DNA of 64,000 nt from Methylocystis sp. IM3 (GTDB taxonomy: Bacteria; Pseudomonadota; Alphaproteobacteria; Rhizobiales; Beijerinckiaceae): positions 62,001-126,000 of the forward strand of contig NZ_JBBPBZ010000005.1 in the NCBI RefSeq assembly GCF_038070105.1. Direction: 5' to 3'. A program made the position numbers and the translations under genes. The stretch's first letter is position 1; every line of letters begins with the position of its first letter. The notes under the pieces were generated by a model that was not told where the DNA came from, made no database searches, and worked only from the letters and a program-made list of their open reading frames with translations. Positions 36,514 through 44,350 of this stretch are shown piece by piece.

Positions 36514-36736
36514 GCGGGGAAGACGCTGGGATTATCGTATATCTAAAGTGTTTGCTTAAAGCATGTGCGAATTTCAATCGGGCGTAAAGCGCGTAAACGC
36601 ATATGCCGGAAGTTATCTGTTGGCTCCGCCTTCATAGCTGAAAGCGATTTGGCGGTGTCAAGAAAAGGCTCCATGTTCTTTTGCGGACCTGGCGCGGCGC
36701 TACTTATTGCAGTTCGAATGGCTCTGCTCGTCGGCA

Positions 36737-37816
36737 TCACCGCCAAGCGCGGGGCTCGATGCTTACACGGTAGGGCAGCCCTGATTCAACCGTGACGTCG
36801 GCGACGCCGAATTGGCCGATCGTCCAAGCATTCGTCAGGAGGTGAGCCGTTGGTCTTGCCACCGTAAAGGTCGAAGGACTCGTTGCGAGAGCGAGAGGCG
36901 CCAGCAATTGATCGGAAAGGTGGAGTTCGATCGCCGCCCCTGAGACATGGTGCTCGAAGAAGGCGCCAACCGCGGTATCCGCGACGGCCTCGGATGGCTT
37001 CCCCAACCGGCCGAGAGCCGAGAAGCTTGCCGCCAACTCCTCATATTCAGCCGTCAAAAAGATGCCGGCGCCAGGGCAAGCGCCGCTCACGCATCGCGCC
37101 TCAAGGTCGATCGGGACGCCAAGAGCGCGCAGAGAGTCCCGCGCTCGGTCTGCCATGCGTTGTGGAATGTGATTTGGCAGGTTCGCGGCGACGGCGCGAC
37201 CGGCGATCCGCCGCAGTGCGCCGCGTTGAACCAGCGCAAGCGCCATCGGCAAGCGGGCGCCGCGCTCGACCCTGCCGGGAGCGATCCGACACGCAACTTC
37301 GCCGCCGCCCGCCGGGTACCAGCCCCAACGGTTCAGTTCGGCATCGATGCAAAAGCCCATCCGGCGCAACACCGGCAGATAGGAGCTCGCGAAATGATCG
37401 AAGGGCGGCGACCATTCGACATGCGTTCCACCGCGAACGAGCAGCGTGGAGGCGCCCTCGGAAAGCGCGAGCGGAAGGACAAGCGTTTGAAGGACGAGAG
37501 TCGTCGAGCCAGCGCTGCCGCGCTCCGCCGTTGCGGCGACGTCGAAGACGTAATAATCGGGCCTCGCCGAATGGCAAGGAGCAAAGGTGAGCTCAGCCGA
37601 GCCAAGTTGATCTCCGGAAACAACCGCGCCGCTGACCGTCGCCGCCGCTCTCACAGCTGAAAGATGCTGCGGGCGCAGGCCGGGATTGCGTCGGCTGGCG
37701 CGGATGTTTTCAAGGCGAAAGGCCCGCGCCGTCACGATCGAGAGACTGAGCGCGGTCCTCAATATTTGGCCGCCGCCTTCGCCGTGCGACCCATCGATTA
37801 CGAGAAGATCTGTCAA
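36737..37816 (-). CDS. rtcA: RNA 3'-terminal phosphate cyclase
   Basis: A 359-residue enzyme that converts an RNA 3'-phosphate to a 2',3'-cyclic phosphate using ATP through a His-AMP intermediate. Diagnostic blocks: VIDGSHGEGGGQILRTALSL, RRNPGLRPQHLSAVRAAATV, RGGTHVEWSPPFDHFASSYL, YPAGGGEVACRI and, near the C-terminus, TAHLLTNAWTIGQFG with the likely adenylated His. I chose the TTG at 37816, after GGGGA, because the codons before it bear no family similarity. No RtcB ligase or RtcR regulator is adjacent, unlike the usual operon. Confidence 0.92.
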   Translation of the reverse strand: MTDLLVIDGSHGEGGGQILRTALSLSIVTARAFRLENIRASRRNPGLRPQHLSAVRAAATVSGAVVSGDQLGSAELTFAPCHSARPDYYVFDVAATAERGSAGSTTLVLQTLVLPLALSEGASTLLVRGGTHVEWSPPFDHFASSYLPVLRRMGFCIDAELNRWGWYPAGGGEVACRIAPGRVERGARLPMALALVQRGALRRIAGRAVAANLPNHIPQRMADRARDSLRALGVPIDLEARCVSGACPGAGIFLTAEYEELAASFSALGRLGKPSEAVADTAVGAFFEHHVSGAAIELHLSDQLLAPLALATSPSTFTVARPTAHLLTNAWTIGQFGVADVTVESGLPYRVSIEPRAWR

Positions 37817-37857
37817 CCATATCCCCAGTGCTGAAGCATCATCTGGCTCGCATTCAG

Positions 37858-38196
37858 GCCTGTAGGTCGCCAACTCCGACCAGTAGACGGGCGTCGAGAT
37901 CGTGCGTAGGGCTATACAGGCCCCGGCGCGCCAGATCGTCGACGACGCCGGCGGCAACGGCGCTGTGGTGGTCGGCAGGCTGCTCGAGTCCGATGACTAT
38001 GGCTTCGGCTTCGACGCCCAGAAGGGCGAGTTCGGCGATCTGATCAAGCTCGGCATTATCGACCCGACCAAGGTCGTGCGCACCGCGCTTCAGGACGCCG
38101 CGTCGATCGCTGGCCTGATTGTTACTACCAAAGCGACGTTCACCGGACACCGAAGAAGGAAACCACGCCGGCAGTATGGGCGGCATGGACTATTGA
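37858..38196 (+). pseudogene. GroEL fragment with Gly-Gly-Met tail
   Basis: C-terminal piece of a canonical chaperonin: [60 protein letters not shown]. The upstream side has an in-frame stop just before TGVEIV, and after TKATFT the frame shifts; in the new frame it ends SMGGMDY and a stop (38194-38196). That tail is absent from the intact GroEL at 755-2377, so this is a relic of a different, canonical groEL. At least two mutations prevent its expression. Confidence 0.88.
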
Positions 38197-38394
38197 TATT
38201 CAACTCGCTGCGCCATCTCCACGGCATGGCGCGCGATCTCGCGGAGATGGACCCGCTACTTTCCTGAGTCGGATTTTTCCACGTGATGCTTAATAATTCC
38301 AAATGAACCGCTTCCTTTATTATGGCGCCGCTCTCTACCTATCGACGAAATCGCTACGATCCTTCCGCCGAGTAGGAGCTGCAGCGAGGCGTTT

Positions 38395-40272
38395 TCAACG
38401 AGGCGCAAGCGACGCGAGGCGCAACTCTTTGAGCTTGCGCCAGAACGATTTTCGCAATTTCCGATTCACCACGCGCGACCCAGCGGGGCGTCTTTCGAGC
38501 AGCAGCTTTCTGTCATAGAAGTTTTCCAACGCCGGGTGGTGGCCTACGCCAATAACCGTCGCATGGGCGAGATCTTCGTTGAGCAAGCGAAGAAGCGACG
38601 CTTGACCTTCGTCGTCGATCGCCGAGGTCGCCTCGTCCAATATGATCAATTGCGGACGCTGCAACAGAAGGCGCGCAAAGGCGATCCTCTGGCGTTCGCC
38701 GCCGCACAAGACCTGATCCCAGCGCTCTACCTTATCGAGCCGCCGCGCCAAATGACCGAGTCCGCAGCAACTTAAAGTTTTATGGATTTTCTCGTCGGAG
38801 AACTCTCGTTCTGGGAGAGAATATAGAAGCACGTCTCTCAATGTGCCTGGGGGAACATAAGGCTTTTGAGGCACAAAAGCCATTGTGATGGCTTTGGGAA
38901 GCAAGATTTGTCCAGAGCCCCAGGGCCAGAGGCCTCCAATGGCGCGGACCAGGGTGCTCTTGCCGCTGCCGCTTTCTCCGCTGACAAGTATTTTTTCTCC
39001 CGGTCCAAGCTCCGCATTGGCGCCCGCAACGACGATACGGCCGTTGCGATGCGCCACGGACAGGTTTTTGATCCGCACTTTGTCGTCTTCGCTTTCCCCA
39101 AATTCGATGCCGCCGCTCTCCTCCATGATGACCGCTACGTCGAGACCTTCGAGCGCTTCGGCCAATTCGTCCACACGGTTTGCCGACGCCATCCATTCCG
39201 CCAGGCGAACGAAGTTATCTACGAACCAATTGAAAGAGACCTGGACCGTAACAAAAGCGGAGGCAGACTGCATGACGGCGCCTAGTGTGATTTCGTCGCT
39301 AAGATATTTGGGCGCCACAAGGACGAGAGGGAAAAGCGGAACGAACGCGCCATTGGCGCTTTGCACGCTTGCAATAAGACCGTTTTGCCGGATCTGATAA
39401 AGCCATGCTTTTGCGACCTCTGCGAAGCACAACATCACGTGCTTATACTCGTCTGCATCGCCTCTGGTGAGAGCAATGCTCTCCGCGTTCTCGCGTAAAC
39501 GCGTGAGTTCCGAGCGGAACTGCGCCTCGCTTTCATTCTTCCGGGCCACCGCGCCGACAATCGCACGACCAGAGAGAAGCGTCGCCGACCCCGCAACCAG
39601 CGTGTACAGCAGCGCTGAGAAGGCAAGATAGCCCGGCACAGTGACCTCAAATCCGGCAATAGCGAACTTTGCCGAACCGCCGACATTCCATAGGATGCTG
39701 ATAAAGACAGTAGCCGTGACGGCTGCCGTCAAGACGCCGATAGCGAACTCGGTCAATGGATCCAGCGCAAGCCGAACGTCATCGGCGATCCTGTATTCAG
39801 GAAACCTCTGCTCTTCGCTGGCAACGGTCAGGCGGTAGTAGCGCTGATCGCTGATCCACCAGCCCGCCAATTTCCCCGTCAGCCACTCGCGCCACCGGAG
39901 CTGAAGCGTCATTTTCGCGACGAGCGCCGCGCTGACTGCGCCGCCGCTGAAAAGGACGAGAATCGGCAGCATCAATACGTTGGCGGTGAGGGCCTCGATT
40001 TTCTTTTGCTCGAGGGCGTCAAAAAAATGCCTGTTCCAAAAATTCAGGCTGAGCTGGGCGGAGAGTTGAAGGCCGACGCAAATCACCACTCCGCCCGTCA
40101 ACAACCAAGCAGCGCGGCGATTTTCTCCCCGCCAGAAACCGCTCGCCAAGCGAGCGAACTGCGCCCAGCGAAGGCGTGCGACTTTCCGTTCCGAACCTGC
40201 TTCGACGTCGCCCATTTTTTTAAGAACCGAGCTTGGCCATGACATTTTGGACAGGAAGGGCCCCCTTGTCAC
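38395..40272 (-). CDS. ABC transporter, fused permease-ATPase (SbmA/YddA type)
   Basis: A 625-residue fused transporter. The N-terminal half has about six membrane segments with the SbmA/YddA block LNFWNRHFFDALEQKKIEAL and WWISDQRYYRLTVASEEQRF. The C-terminal half is the ATPase: Walker A VSGESGSGKSTLVRAIGGLW, signature LCGGERQRIAFARLLLQRPQ, Walker B LIILDEATSAIDDEG and the switch His in GVGHHPAL. The start is a GTG at 40272 with GGAGG eight bases upstream. Relatives import peptides or B12-like compounds or take part in membrane modification; here the substrate is unknown. Confidence 0.9.
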   Translation of the reverse strand: MTRGPFLSKMSWPSSVLKKMGDVEAGSERKVARLRWAQFARLASGFWRGENRRAAWLLTGGVVICVGLQLSAQLSLNFWNRHFFDALEQKKIEALTANVLMLPILVLFSGGAVSAALVAKMTLQLRWREWLTGKLAGWWISDQRYYRLTVASEEQRFPEYRIADDVRLALDPLTEFAIGVLTAAVTATVFISILWNVGGSAKFAIAGFEVTVPGYLAFSALLYTLVAGSATLLSGRAIVGAVARKNESEAQFRSELTRLRENAESIALTRGDADEYKHVMLCFAEVAKAWLYQIRQNGLIASVQSANGAFVPLFPLVLVAPKYLSDEITLGAVMQSASAFVTVQVSFNWFVDNFVRLAEWMASANRVDELAEALEGLDVAVIMEESGGIEFGESEDDKVRIKNLSVAHRNGRIVVAGANAELGPGEKILVSGESGSGKSTLVRAIGGLWPWGSGQILLPKAITMAFVPQKPYVPPGTLRDVLLYSLPEREFSDEKIHKTLSCCGLGHLARRLDKVERWDQVLCGGERQRIAFARLLLQRPQLIILDEATSAIDDEGQASLLRLLNEDLAHATVIGVGHHPALENFYDRKLLLERRPAGSRVVNRKLRKSFWRKLKELRLASLAPR

Positions 40273-40391
40273 AAGGGGATCCTCCGGCCGCAGCTTATGC
40301 CGACGCGGTAACGGCTTCTACGGCGCTTTTTGGCTCGAGCGCCACTCCCAAAAATAGGTCCATGTCTGAGGCTCGAACCCACCGCGCCAGT

Positions 40392-41489
40392 CTAGCTATG
40401 GCATCGCAGCCAGGAAATGAGCTCCGGCCATGGGTGTTTGCGCGCTTGCAGCCCAACCAATATGCTCACATGTTGCAGACAGACGCCGACTTCAGGCGGA
40501 AAAACGATGAGCCTGGCGTCCTGGGTCGGCAAGGCGTCAATAAAGGGCTTGATCGAGGCCGGCGGCGCCACTTCGTCTTCAGCATTCGCCACGGCGAAAG
40601 TCGGAGCCGACAGGCGCGCGGGCCCTACAGTCCCCTCTCCAAAGTCTAGGATTCCGCGGCAAAAGCGATTTTCGCGATAGAGCCATTCAATGAGCTGAGT
40701 GAAAAGCTTCCCTGAAACCGCGACCTCGTCAAGCGCCCAGCGCTCGACGCGCGCATGAATTTTCATCAAGCGAGGGTCGGTGACGCTTAATGCCGCGTCC
40801 TTAAGCCTAGCCCAGATGAAGGACCGGGGGGACGCCAGCACGGTCACATGAGATAAAAGTGATCCCGCAATCGATTCCCCCTCAAATTGGGTCGAGGGAA
40901 TCAGCGTGACGAGAGCGTCGCGGAAATCGCCTCCCGATTGGAAGCAAAGTGGCGCCGAGAGCAGCACCAGACCACGAACGCTTCGAGACGCATGGGCACA
41001 GGAGATGGCCGCGAGCGTGCCGCCGAGCGAATGTCCAATCAGGAAGGGCTTAGAACCCCGGCTCTCCTCGGCAATCTTCTCGAGGCATCCAAGGATCGCT
41101 TGCACGTACTCTTGCAGTCCGTTGTTGGCTGTAAGCTGAGAGACCGGCATCCATTCAAGCAGATAGACCTGCAAGCCTTGCTCCAGGCAGTAGCGGACTG
41201 CGCTCACTGCGGGAGCAATGTCCCAGATGTACGGACGCTTAATGGGCGCGGCCACAATGAGAAGGGGCGGAGAATCGGCGTTACCGCCGCAATTGCGGAG
41301 ACGCCAGTAGACTCCAGCTGCAGTTACGCTATATGGGCATTCGCTCGGGTTAAGCCCCAATACTCCAAGCGCATCGCCCTGCGCTCGCCGAAAGATGTCC
41401 GTCATGGCGAACTGCGTTTGACAGAACGACCGAAACCACCGGTTTGTCGCGTTCTCGGAGATCGCCGCTAATGCTTGCGCATGTCCCAT
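40392..41489 (-). CDS. PHA-synthase-like alpha/beta hydrolase
   Basis: A 365-residue alpha/beta hydrolase related to class III PHA synthases. Blocks: PLLIVAAPIKRPYIWDIAPA, VYLLEWMPVSQLTANNGLQE, then the nucleophile elbow FLIGHSLGGTLAAISCAHAS, an Asp in NAEDEVAPPAS and a His near QHVSI. The elbow Ser occupies the position where true PHA synthases have Cys (GxCxG), so it is more likely a hydrolase or depolymerase-like enzyme than a polymerase. No PHA genes are adjacent. Confidence 0.75.
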   Translation of the reverse strand: MGHAQALAAISENATNRWFRSFCQTQFAMTDIFRRAQGDALGVLGLNPSECPYSVTAAGVYWRLRNCGGNADSPPLLIVAAPIKRPYIWDIAPAVSAVRYCLEQGLQVYLLEWMPVSQLTANNGLQEYVQAILGCLEKIAEESRGSKPFLIGHSLGGTLAAISCAHASRSVRGLVLLSAPLCFQSGGDFRDALVTLIPSTQFEGESIAGSLLSHVTVLASPRSFIWARLKDAALSVTDPRLMKIHARVERWALDEVAVSGKLFTQLIEWLYRENRFCRGILDFGEGTVGPARLSAPTFAVANAEDEVAPPASIKPFIDALPTQDARLIVFPPEVGVCLQHVSILVGLQARKHPWPELISWLRCHS

Positions 41490-41900
41490 GCCAAGATCCT
41501 TAAGCCATTAGAAGTCGAATGAACCTTTTTTCATCGGCTTCTTAACCGAACATCACCGAAAAAATGCGGTCGCCACGCGCTTGAAGCCTGCATTCGAGAC
41601 AGCGGAATGATTGGCGCCGACGACGTCTCCTTGCGGCGGGAGCTTCATTCTCCATTAGCAGCTAAAGCGTTTCCCGGGCTCGACAATCGCGCCCTTTTTG
41701 CTCTTCTTGCTGAGCGCCGAGCCTCGGCTGAACTCGAGTTCGCGCGCGGTCACGCCGAAGGTGTTGCGCGGGTTATAGCCAGGTTGAACGCGGCAGAACC
41801 GAAAAGATAATACTCGCGCTTCACTCCAGCTTTGACCGAGTCCTGCAACGCAGTCTGAGCGATCGCCAGGCCTGAGTTTGCTCACCGCGACAGGGCGCGT
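41490..41900 (+). other. Gap with a doubtful short frame
   Basis: About 410 bases. It contains a 67-residue plus-strand frame at 41607-41810 (ALFALLAERRASAELEFARG) without a ribosome-binding site or known family. Nothing is firmly supported. Confidence 0.35.
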
Positions 41901-41996
41901 TTATTCCTCGAAGTTCGGAGGCTCCGTTTCGTCAGTTTCGACTTGCTCGACCGGCTCGTTCCCTGTCTCGGGAAGCTCCCGCTCCACATCTACCAT
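41901..41996 (-). CDS. Acidic peptide or truncated gene tail next to IS1595
   Basis: A 31-residue acidic frame starting MVDVERELPETGNEPVEQVE and ending EPPNFEE. In the same frame, coding-like sequence (IRKLIETE) continues upstream towards the IS1595 remnant, so this may be the tail of a gene cut by the element. A similar tail, EPPIFEE, ends in frame at 12002-12025 next to the IS3 element. Confidence 0.35.
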   Translation of the reverse strand: MVDVERELPETGNEPVEQVETDETEPPNFEE

Positions 41997-42019
41997 TTCT
42001 GTTTCAATGAGTTTCCTGA

Positions 42020-42969
42020 TTACGCCCAAACGTCAGCCAGTTTGAGCAGGCGGTAAGGCATGGGCAAAGTTCTGATCGCGACGAAGGCGAGGCGCGAGAT
42101 CATTTCACCGAGATCGTATCTGCGGTTGAAGCGATATTCGAACTCGGCGAGATAACGTGGCGCATGTTTTTCCCGCACCGCGCGGTAAGTTCCGACGAAC
42201 GCGGCTTTGATATTGCCCAACGCCGCATTGACCCATTTGAACGCCGGCGTCTTGGCGGCTTTGGGCCCGGAGCCAGTGACGATCGCCGTGTGCTTGCAAC
42301 CGACCTCGGCTACGGCCGCGAAACATTTCAAGCCGTCTGAGAGAACCTCGGCTCCATTCTCGAGGGCCGTGCTGGCGAGCTTGCGAAGCGCCGATTTGCT
42401 GAACGCCTCGACGCGCCGCAGGATAATCTTGTGCGGCTTGCCGTCGTCCGTCGTTTCGACCGCCGCGACGAAGGGCGTCTTGCCGGCGGCGCCGCGGCCG
42501 GGCGGTCCGGAACGCTCGCCACCCAGATAGGCGTCGTCCATCTGAACTTTGCCCTTAAAGCGTTTCGTCGCGTTGCGCTCCAACATGACCTGCGCGAGTT
42601 TGTGCTTCATCTTCCAGGCCACGTTCTGTGTAATGCCGAGGCGGCGCGAGAGTTCGAGGCCGGAAATCCCCTGTTTCGATTGCGTCAAGTGATACATGGC
42701 CACAAACCAGACGCGCAGCGGCAACTTGCTCGAAGCGAAAATCGTTCCTGCCCGCACCGACGTTTGTTTACGGCAGGCGTTGCATTGAAACAGCTTCCGC
42801 GCCCCGCGGCTCACGACGCAAACGGCTCCGCCGCCGCATTCGAACATTCGAAACCGTTCGGCCAGCGCCATTTGACGAGCGCCGCGTGGCATTGCTCCTC
42901 GCTGCCATAGGCCTTGTTGAACTCGATTTCGCTGAGACCCTTCTGAAATTGCACTTTGTTGCGCGCCAT
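42020..42969 (-). pseudogene. IS1595-family transposase with a frameshift
   Basis: The start codon at 42969 opens MARNKVQFQKGLSEIEFNKA and runs to KWRWPNGFEC, then shifts frame by one missing base near 42845. The other frame continues with the zinc-ribbon (CGGGAVCVVSRGARKLFQCN), TSVRAGTIFASSKLPLRVWF, the Asp block VQMDDAYLGGERSG and LSDGLKCFAAVAEVGC, and ends at 42020. The frameshift splits the zinc-binding domain; there is no slippery run, so I call it inactive. Terminal repeats were not identified. Confidence 0.82.
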
Positions 42970-43392
42970 CGTCGATCCCCCTCAAAAACAACATGTTCTG
43001 TGTTTGTTCTCTCAAATAATTCAAGCTGACGCAAGAGCGAAACCAGGATGAGTTTTGGAGCCGCGTCTTCGCCTTCAGAATAGGCATTGGGCCGCTTTGG
43101 CTTTCTGGGCCCGCTGAAGTCTCTTATCGCGCCGCTCCACATGGGAGGACCTCGTGTTTTTAATTGCCGCGTTTGCGCCGAAGGGACGAGGTTACGCGCA
43201 ATGATGCGCATAAGCATCCGGCCCTCGACCGCTTGAACTGTAGCAGCGCGGCCTTTTCGCAAGTTGTTCCCACGGCCGCCGCGACTATTTCTCGCAGATC
43301 ACAACATGCGCTGTTCGGGGTATGAAAGAACACATATTTTGAGGACATCCTTCGAGAAGGGCTACGGCCGCGCAACACAGGGAGCGATGGAA
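42970..43392 (+). other. Gap upstream of DUF3775 gene
   Basis: About 420 bases. No supported gene on either strand. A ribosome-binding site (GGGAG) at 43380-43384 belongs to the next gene. Confidence 0.4.
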
Positions 43393-43794
43393 ATGCCCGA
43401 CATTAATTCCGAGAAAGTCTGCTTCGTGATCGTCAAGGCGCGCGAACTTGAATGCGAGGACGAGGGCGTCGAGGCAGATGCGTCCAATCCAGCAGACGAC
43501 AAATCTATCAGTGTCTTGACCGAGGAGGCATATGAGACCGTGCGCTCCGAATTAACCGAATATATCGACGCGATGGACGAGGATGAGCAGTGCGAACTCG
43601 TCGCTCTGGCCTGGGTCGGCCGTGGCGACTATACAAGAGACGAATGGCCGGCGGCAGTAGCTGCGGCGAGAGAGCGACATAGCGGATCTACCTCTGAGTA
43701 TCTTCTTGGGATTCCATTGCTCGCCTCTTTGCTTGAAAACGGCCTGGAGGAAGTGGGAGAGAGTTGCGAAGGCTACGCGGCTGATCGACAATGA
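43393..43794 (+). CDS. DUF3775 domain protein (copy 2)
   Basis: A 133-residue acidic protein. The family core is YIDAMDEDEQCELVALAWVG followed by RGDYTRDEWPAAVAAARERH and the helix EYLLGIPLLASLLENGLEEV. Of two in-frame ATGs (43387 and 43393) I prefer the second because GGGAG then lies eight bases upstream. It parallels the copy at 17114 in core but not in the N-terminus. Confidence 0.82.
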   Translation: MPDINSEKVCFVIVKARELECEDEGVEADASNPADDKSISVLTEEAYETVRSELTEYIDAMDEDEQCELVALAWVGRGDYTRDEWPAAVAAARERHSGSTSEYLLGIPLLASLLENGLEEVGESCEGYAADRQ

Positions 43795-43930
43795 GCAGGT
43801 AAAACTTCTCTCGCCAATAACGGGCGAAAATTAAGACGATCGGCAGCGTTGCTGCGCCGAGGGAGAGATATTTGTCGGCGCTTGAAAATCGCGCGAAAGG
43901 GACCTGATCTCGCTGGACGCCGATGAGCCC

Positions 43931-44350
43931 ATGGACAACGACGCTATGCGAAACTGGATGTGGCTGGAGGCCTGCGAGATGTTGGTCCGCGCAGAGCGCC
44001 TCAATCGGCAATTCGTGCGGCCAATTGGCTTGGCGTTCCGACAAGTTGTCTGGGAGCCCCCGGTCGACATTCTCGAGACCGAGCGGCAAGTCATCGTGCT
44101 TGCGGCCCTACCCGGCGTCAGCGTCGAAAGGCTCGAAGTCGTGGTAGAGGCAGACCATCTGATTTTGTCAGGCGCGCGCACGCTTCCCGTTGAACTGCAA
44201 ACCGCCGTCATTCATCGCCTGGAGCTTCCGCAAGGGCGCTTTGAGCGTCGTATCCGCCTTCCGGCCGGGGCCTATGGCGACGTGCACATCAGCGAGGCCG
44301 AAGGTTGCTTGTTGATCACGGTCGAAAAGGAAGGCGCGCTCGGTGGCTGA
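43931..44350 (+). CDS. Hsp20-family protein (copy 2), coupled to lon
   Basis: A 139-residue alpha-crystallin protein. The domain covers about 40-135: WEPPVDILETERQVIVLAAL, PGVSVERLEVVVEADHLILS, and the closing EGCLLITVEKEG. The N-terminal arm is short (helix MWLEACEMLVRAERLNRQF) and the I-x-I tail is absent, so oligomers may be small. Its stop codon overlaps the lon start by eight bases, so holdase and protease are made together. Confidence 0.85.
   Translation: MDNDAMRNWMWLEACEMLVRAERLNRQFVRPIGLAFRQVVWEPPVDILETERQVIVLAALPGVSVERLEVVVEADHLILSGARTLPVELQTAVIHRLELPQGRFERRIRLPAGAYGDVHISEAEGCLLITVEKEGALGG

Noticed and set aside
36883..37660. Two long plus-strand frames
   Set aside because: They are Arg-rich shadows opposite rtcA.
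40392..41489. A true PHA synthase
   Set aside because: The nucleophile elbow is GHSLGG with Ser rather than the Cys required by PHA synthases, and no pha genes are adjacent.
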